Position numbers and translations under genes: made by a program
NCBI RefSeq assembly: GCF_030317115.1
Contig: NZ_JASZYF010000039.1
Coordinates: 1 to 46,233 of the forward strand
DNA length: 46,233 bases
Reading direction: 5' to 3'
From: Variovorax gracilis
GTDB taxonomy: Bacteria; Pseudomonadota; Gammaproteobacteria; Burkholderiales; Burkholderiaceae_C
Shown: one piece after another, positions 42,306 through 46,233 of the stretch
Numbering within the stretch: position 1 is the stretch's first letter
How the letters are laid out: every line of letters begins with the position of its first letter
The notes under the pieces: generated by a model
Databases searched by the model: none
What the model was told of the DNA's origin: nothing
Seen by the model: only the letters and a program-made list of their open reading frames with translations

Positions 42306-42704
42306 ATGGAACTCTCGCTACGTGATGCACCGCAGCGCTTCGTCATCAGCCACCACGACGAGGCCGCCTTCAGGACCGATGGCTTGCGGGATTACTCGTC
42401 CTATCGCGACCTGGGCGTTGCAACCGCGACGAACGGGTTGGCTGAAGCCCACGTGATCCGCATGATCACGCCCTTTCGCGCGGAACTCAGCCAGCGGCAT
42501 CACCACAACGTGCAGTTCCAGATGGTCTACTGCTTGAGGGGCTGGTTCGAGACGAACTTCGAAGGCATCGGGCCGCAACGCCTGGTCGCCGGATCGAGCT
42601 GGGTGCAACCCCCTGGCATTCGCCACACGGTGATCGGCTGGTCGGACGACTGCGAGCTGCTCGAAATCCTCATGCCCGCTGACCACGAGACCGTCAACGA
42701 CTGA
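42306..42704 (+). CDS. Cupin-domain protein, 132 aa
   Basis: The 132-aa product has one cupin fold. Motif 1 is around HHHNVQFQMVYCLRGWFETN (His65-67), motif 2 is PPGIRHTVIG (His107), so a metal site of two or three His is likely. GGAGA precedes the ATG. It could be a dioxygenase, isomerase or sugar-binding protein; the sequence does not decide. It is convergent with the FMO-like gene. Confidence 0.85.
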   Translation: MELSLRDAPQRFVISHHDEAAFRTDGLRDYSSYRDLGVATATNGLAEAHVIRMITPFRAELSQRHHHNVQFQMVYCLRGWFETNFEGIGPQRLVAGSSWVQPPGIRHTVIGWSDDCELLEILMPADHETVND

Positions 42705-42755
42705 GGCTCTCCCGCGGCGTCGGCGGTCGAGCTGCCGCGATCTCCAATCAAGGCC

Positions 42756-44066
42756 TCAGGCCGGAATCGGCAGCGGCTCCAGCGGCGGATGCACCGACGC
42801 GAGTTGCCGGAACTCCTCCTCCCATCGCCCCTCCGGAAAATTCACGGGATCGCGTGCGGCCAGGAACGGCACGTAGTGGAAGTGGTTGATCTTGCGTGTG
42901 AGCGGCACCGGCTCCAGCGTGGCCTCGCCGCGCAGGTGCGACATGAGCGTGCGGATCATCATCGCGTAGGCCCAGGGCGCGACGCCGGTCGATTCCAGTC
43001 CCGCGGCCAGAAAGTAGAGGCCGGGCTCGGCCATCGCGAGCACGCCACAGCCGCATTGCGCGACCAGTTCCTCGTGCCGGCGGATGCCGGACAGCGCTTC
43101 ATTCGCGAAGAAGCCGAGGTCGATCTCATAGCCCGTGGCCCAGAGCAGCAGATCGGCATCCACCGTCGCGCCCGTCGAGAGCGTCACGGAGCGGCCTTGA
43201 ATCCGTGTCACTTCGGCGCGATGGCGCTCGATCTTCGGGAAGTTCCCGATCATTCGCCATCGCGCCGGGATCAGCTGATGACGCCCCAGATCGAATGCGC
43301 CCTCCGGCTGGATGTCCTGGAGACCGAATTTGGCATAGCGGGCGACGAGCTCCGCATGAAAGCCAACGCTGAGCTGGTCGACGCTGGCGCCCTCCATCTG
43401 GGCCTTGGCCATTCTGCGCGGGCTGCCCGCTTCGCTCTTCGGCCTGAGGCTCGGCATCATCCAGCGCGGGTGCCGGTAGGCCCAGATGACGCGGCGGGCC
43501 TCGTGCTCGAAGCACAGGTCGAGCAAGTCATAGGCGGACGCACCGCCGCCGACCACCACCACGTCGCGTCCTCGAAGATCCGACGCTTCGCGCAACTGCG
43601 ATGAATGCAGCTCGCGCAATGCGACGGATTCGCGCTCGGGCTCGGGGATGAAGGGACGGTTGTGGGCGCCGGTCGCGCTGATCAGGTGCCTCGCGCGGAA
43701 AGTGTGGTCCGCCGTCTCGACGACCCATTCCCCACCGATGCGGATGGCGCGCGTGACTTCGGTGCCGAGCCGCATCGAGCTCGCCAGGCCGAAGCGGTCG
43801 ACCCATGCCTGGATGTTGTCGCGGATGCTGGCCTGGTCCTCGCCGGCGATCGGCAGGTCGCCCAGGGTCCAGTCGCAACGGCCGAACTGGATGTCCTGCC
43901 ACGGCGGAAGCGTCGCCCAGAGGCCGCCGACCACGGCTTGGCGCTCCAGCAGCAACGCATTCAGGCCGGCCTTGCGCGCGTAGTAGAGGCTCAGGACACC
44001 GCCGATGCCTGCGCCGATGATGAGGAGGTCCAGCGGCTCGTCGGTCGAAGGCGCTTGCGCGTTCAT
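42756..44066 (-). CDS. FAD/NAD(P)-dependent flavoprotein, FMO-like
   Basis: The 436-aa product has two dinucleotide-binding motifs: GAGIGG for FAD at 18-23, and VVVGGGASA for NADPH near 175-183. ISATGAHNRP and LLWATGYEIDLGFF are typical of flavin-containing and Baeyer-Villiger monooxygenase relatives. Substrate unknown. The stop is 51 bases from that of the cupin gene (convergent). The FMO fingerprint is only partial, so oxidoreductase activity other than oxygenation is possible. Confidence 0.87.
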   Translation of the reverse strand: MNAQAPSTDEPLDLLIIGAGIGGVLSLYYARKAGLNALLLERQAVVGGLWATLPPWQDIQFGRCDWTLGDLPIAGEDQASIRDNIQAWVDRFGLASSMRLGTEVTRAIRIGGEWVVETADHTFRARHLISATGAHNRPFIPEPERESVALRELHSSQLREASDLRGRDVVVVGGGASAYDLLDLCFEHEARRVIWAYRHPRWMMPSLRPKSEAGSPRRMAKAQMEGASVDQLSVGFHAELVARYAKFGLQDIQPEGAFDLGRHQLIPARWRMIGNFPKIERHRAEVTRIQGRSVTLSTGATVDADLLLWATGYEIDLGFFANEALSGIRRHEELVAQCGCGVLAMAEPGLYFLAAGLESTGVAPWAYAMMIRTLMSHLRGEATLEPVPLTRKINHFHYVPFLAARDPVNFPEGRWEEEFRQLASVHPPLEPLPIPA

Positions 44067-44102
44067 TCGGAGGCCGGAAAAAGCGGCGTCATGCCCGAAT
44101 GG

Positions 44103-44369
44103 CTAGGCCTGCAGGAGCGTGCCGGGGACCGTATCCAGGTTCCAGCCGAACCGGGCGCCCGAGGTCTGTCCCAGCCAGGGGCTGCCTGCCCGTTGGTGCC
44201 CGGCAAGTGCCGTCATGCCGGCATCCATTGCCGAACTGCGAGTCGGCAGCGGGCCGCGCGAGTAATCGACGACGGAGTGGTCCTCGCCGCGCGCGCCCAG
44301 ATAAACGATCGTCCAGTAGAAGTGCCCTGCGCAGGGCTGGTCCACGATCAGTTGCAGTTCCTTTGTCAT
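44103..44369 (-). CDS. Small hypothetical protein, 88 aa
   Basis: The 88-aa product starts at ATG 44369 with CAGGAG eight bases before it. It has a short beta/alpha core (LIVDQPCAGHFYWTIVYLG, then a helix through SSAMDAGMTALAGH) and no signal or membrane segment. It lies 36 bp upstream of the FMO-like gene and may be cotranscribed. No family recognised. Confidence 0.65.
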   Translation of the reverse strand: MTKELQLIVDQPCAGHFYWTIVYLGARGEDHSVVDYSRGPLPTRSSAMDAGMTALAGHQRAGSPWLGQTSGARFGWNLDTVPGTLLQA

Positions 44370-44575
44370 CGCGGCCGCTCCTGGGTGTTGCGAAGTTAGG
44401 CATTGAACTCCCCAACGAGGGGAATGGGAAGTGACAAATTCACAGTCCGGCCTGCCGTCACATTCATTGACATTCGCGCCAGGGAGCGCCGGAGCGCATC
44501 TGCGGACCGGTTCGACCGGCACAAAACCTGCAAGACGGCTCACTTCCGGCGTGGCAGACTCCGCCGAACGCGGCA

Positions 44576-44592
44576 CCCCGGCAGCGCCGGGG
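44576..44592. repeat. GC hairpin CCCCGGC-AGC-GCCGGGG
   Basis: Perfect 7-bp stem with a three-base loop, 33 bases upstream of the Bug gene start at 44626. There is no T-run after it. Likely a structured part of that gene's 5' leader. Confidence 0.45.
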
Positions 44593-44625
44593 CATCTTCC
44601 CAAGCATGAAAGCGATCCGTCACCC

Positions 44626-45603
44626 ATGGCCCTTGCCCGATCCATCCTCTTGGCGCTTGGCGCCGCGTCCGGCCTGATCGCGGTCGCTCCGTCCTCGGCG
44701 CAGGACAGCTATCCGAGCCGTCCGGTCAAGGTCATCGTCGCGCTGCCGGCAGGTGGCAGCGTGGACATGGTGGCGCGGCTGGTCAGCCAGCAATTGGCGG
44801 CCGACCTGGGGCAGCCCTTCGTGGTCGACAACAAGGCGGGCGCCTCCGGCCAGATCGGCACGCCGCTGGTGTCGCGGGCGGCACCGGACGGCTACACCAT
44901 CATGGTGTCGCCCGCATCCTTCCTGACCACCAACAAGAGCATCTTCAAGACGCTGCCGTACAACCCCGAAACCGACTTCGCGCCGGTCACCAAGCTGGTC
45001 AACCAGTCCATGGTGCTGGTGGTGCGCGACAAGTCGCGGTTCGCAAGCGTGGCCGACGTGCTGGCGGCGGCCAAGGCCAATCCCGGCAAGCTGACCTACG
45101 CGTCGTCGGGCGACGGGAGCCCGCAGCATCTGGCGGGCCTCATGTTCGAGAGCCGTACCGGCGCGCGGCTGATGCACATCCCGTACAAGGGCGGCGCGCC
45201 GGCGATCACCGACCTGATGGGCGGCGTCGTGGACATGGTGTTCGCGCCGTTGCCGGAGGCCCTGCCGCATATCAAGGCCGGCAAGCTGCACCCGGTCGGC
45301 GTGTTGAGCGAGAAGCGATCGGTTTCGGCGCCGGACATCCCGACGCTGCGCGAAGGCGGCGTCGACAACGTGGTGCTGTCGGCATGGATCGGACTGCTGG
45401 CACCAGCCAAGACTCCGCAACCGATCCTGGATCGGCTCGACAAGTCCGTGAAGACCTTGCTTCGCGGCGACGTCAAGGCCCGGCTGCTGGAGGTGGGCAT
45501 GGAGCCGGCGATCGACGACACCAAGCCCCTCGGGCAGGTCATCGCGGAGGAGACCCGCATCCATGCCGAGCTGGTGAAAGCCGCCGGGCTGGTGCCGCAA
45601 TAG
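44626..45603 (+). CDS. Bug-family tripartite tricarboxylate transporter binding protein
   Basis: The 325-aa product starts at ATG 44626 (the ATG at 44606 is in another frame). The signal peptide ends APSSAQ. Bug signatures are SYPSRPVKVIVALPAGGSVD, PFVVDNKAGASGQIG, PYNPETDFAPVTKLV, HIPYKGGAPAITDLMGGVVDMVF and APDIPTLREGGV. Periplasmic, ligand unknown, no TctAB nearby. The ribosome site is poor. Confidence 0.92.
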   Translation: MALARSILLALGAASGLIAVAPSSAQDSYPSRPVKVIVALPAGGSVDMVARLVSQQLAADLGQPFVVDNKAGASGQIGTPLVSRAAPDGYTIMVSPASFLTTNKSIFKTLPYNPETDFAPVTKLVNQSMVLVVRDKSRFASVADVLAAAKANPGKLTYASSGDGSPQHLAGLMFESRTGARLMHIPYKGGAPAITDLMGGVVDMVFAPLPEALPHIKAGKLHPVGVLSEKRSVSAPDIPTLREGGVDNVVLSAWIGLLAPAKTPQPILDRLDKSVKTLLRGDVKARLLEVGMEPAIDDTKPLGQVIAEETRIHAELVKAAGLVPQ

Positions 45604-45764
45604 CGACGAGTTCTGGACGGAGCGTCCCCGCCGGTCGGGCCATGCGATGGCCTCTTCGGGTCTCGGCTGCGGATGCGTGATCCGGTGAAGCCGCAAGACG
45701 TTTCGCCTTCAGCGTGGCAGACTTGCGGCCCGCGCTCCCCCCAATGCCTTGCTCGAGGAAGCTC

Positions 45765-46067
45765 ATGAACAAGTCGATCCTTGCGGTGGTTCTCTGCGGT
45801 GCGTCGTCCGGCGCACTGGCCTTCGACGACTTCGAAGGAAAGTACGTGAATGGCGCAGTCACCATCGAATGGCGTGCCGGTGGGCGTTTGGGCAACGAGT
45901 TCGTGTCCAGTCTTTGTCCCGACAAGAAGTTCCGCCCCCGGGCCCGCCCGAGCCATTCGCATACGGGCAAGGACTACGCGATCAAGTCCGACTTCGAGTT
46001 TTCCAGGCTCGACGTCACCGGCGCCAACAAGTGCCTGCCGAAGGGCACTTATCAGCGCGTGCCGTGA
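45765..46067 (+). CDS. Small exported protein, 100 aa
   Basis: The 100-aa product starts at ATG 45765 after GAGGAA. A signal peptide (cleaved near GALAF) is followed by a compact domain with two cysteines (SSLCPDK, NKCLPKG), probably a disulfide in the periplasm. Family not recognised. Convergent with the aldehyde dehydrogenase. Confidence 0.72.
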   Translation: MNKSILAVVLCGASSGALAFDDFEGKYVNGAVTIEWRAGGRLGNEFVSSLCPDKKFRPRARPSHSHTGKDYAIKSDFEFSRLDVTGANKCLPKGTYQRVP

Positions 46068-46088
46068 CACGCCTCTTCGGCCGAGGGC

Positions 46089-46233
46089 TCAACCGGCGAA
46101 CGTGTAGGCCGTCTTCACGACAGTGAAGAACTCCTGGGCGTACCTGCCCTGCTCGCGCGGGCCGTAGCTCGATCCCTTGCGGCCGCCGAAGGGCACGTGG
46201 TAGTCCACCCCCGCCGTCGGCAGGTTCACCATC
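46089..46233 (-). CDS. Aldehyde dehydrogenase, C-terminus only (cut by window edge)
   Basis: The last 47 residues are visible: MVNLPTAGVDYHVPFGGRKG, then SSYGPREQGRYAQEFFTVVK, to the stop at 46089. This matches the C-terminal end of NAD(P)-dependent aldehyde dehydrogenases (PFGGRKGSS-type loop). The catalytic Cys and Glu lie beyond the window. Substrate cannot be inferred. Confidence 0.88.
   Translation of the reverse strand, partial: MVNLPTAGVDYHVPFGGRKGSSYGPREQGRYAQEFFTVVKTAYTFAG

Overview
The window is about 46 kb of high-GC DNA with the look of a Betaproteobacterium of the order Burkholderiales, most likely a Comamonadaceae member related to Variovorax or Ramlibacter. This placement is inference. 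It rests on two orphan Bug-type tripartite-tricarboxylate binding proteins, an fdsR/fdsGBA-fdhD-fdsD soluble formate dehydrogenase locus, DUF1254, DUF2092 and DUF5666 families, and a composite C/G-rich hairpin of a kind I associate with Comamonadaceae intergenic regions. No rRNA, tRNA, CRISPR array, transposase or integrase was seen.

Layout. 1-10.5 kb is ordinary accessory metabolism and envelope: the N-terminus of a sensor protein (cut by the window edge), a metallo-beta-lactamase-fold lipoprotein, a patatin-like lipoprotein, a ClC chloride/proton antiporter, an orphan ABC-type binding protein, a GrpB-family protein, a FadD-like acyl-CoA synthetase and a DUF1254/DUF1214 protein. 10.6-14.2 kb is an AT-richer island with three minus-strand genes encoding almost purely helical proteins of 104, 304 (exported) and 638 aa (coiled coils around a hydrophobic hairpin). 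A near-perfect sigma70 promoter and paired AGTAAT inverted repeats precede it. It resembles a multi-component alpha-helical pore-forming toxin locus and is the best candidate for an undescribed system.

14.3-20.5 kb holds two divergent operons sharing a 160-bp control region with a perfect palindrome. The left operon encodes a 65-aa protein, a DUF6502 protein, a DUF5666 lipoprotein and a 100-aa protein, all overlapping. The right operon encodes a 110-aa protein, a zinc-ribbon tail-anchored membrane protein, a zinc-ribbon/transmembrane protein with a Gly-rich tail of about 245 residues encoded by a minisatellite, and a phosphoglycosyl transferase. The right operon is a second candidate for an undescribed system.

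20.5-27.7 kb is the NAD-dependent molybdenum formate dehydrogenase operon, with its divergent regulator FdsR and repeated TTATG-type motifs between them. 27.9-30.8 kb has a tautomerase, an SGNH-hydrolase-like lipoprotein, an OB-like periplasmic protein and an outer-membrane barrel. 30.9-35.5 kb is a minus-strand run of small envelope proteins leading into an arylsulfatase. 36-46 kb holds a leaderless family-3 solute-binding domain convergent with a GAF histidine kinase, a Bug protein, a second (791 aa) arylsulfatase, a cupin, an FMO-like flavoprotein, a small hypothetical, a second Bug protein, a small exported protein and the C-terminus of an aldehyde dehydrogenase.
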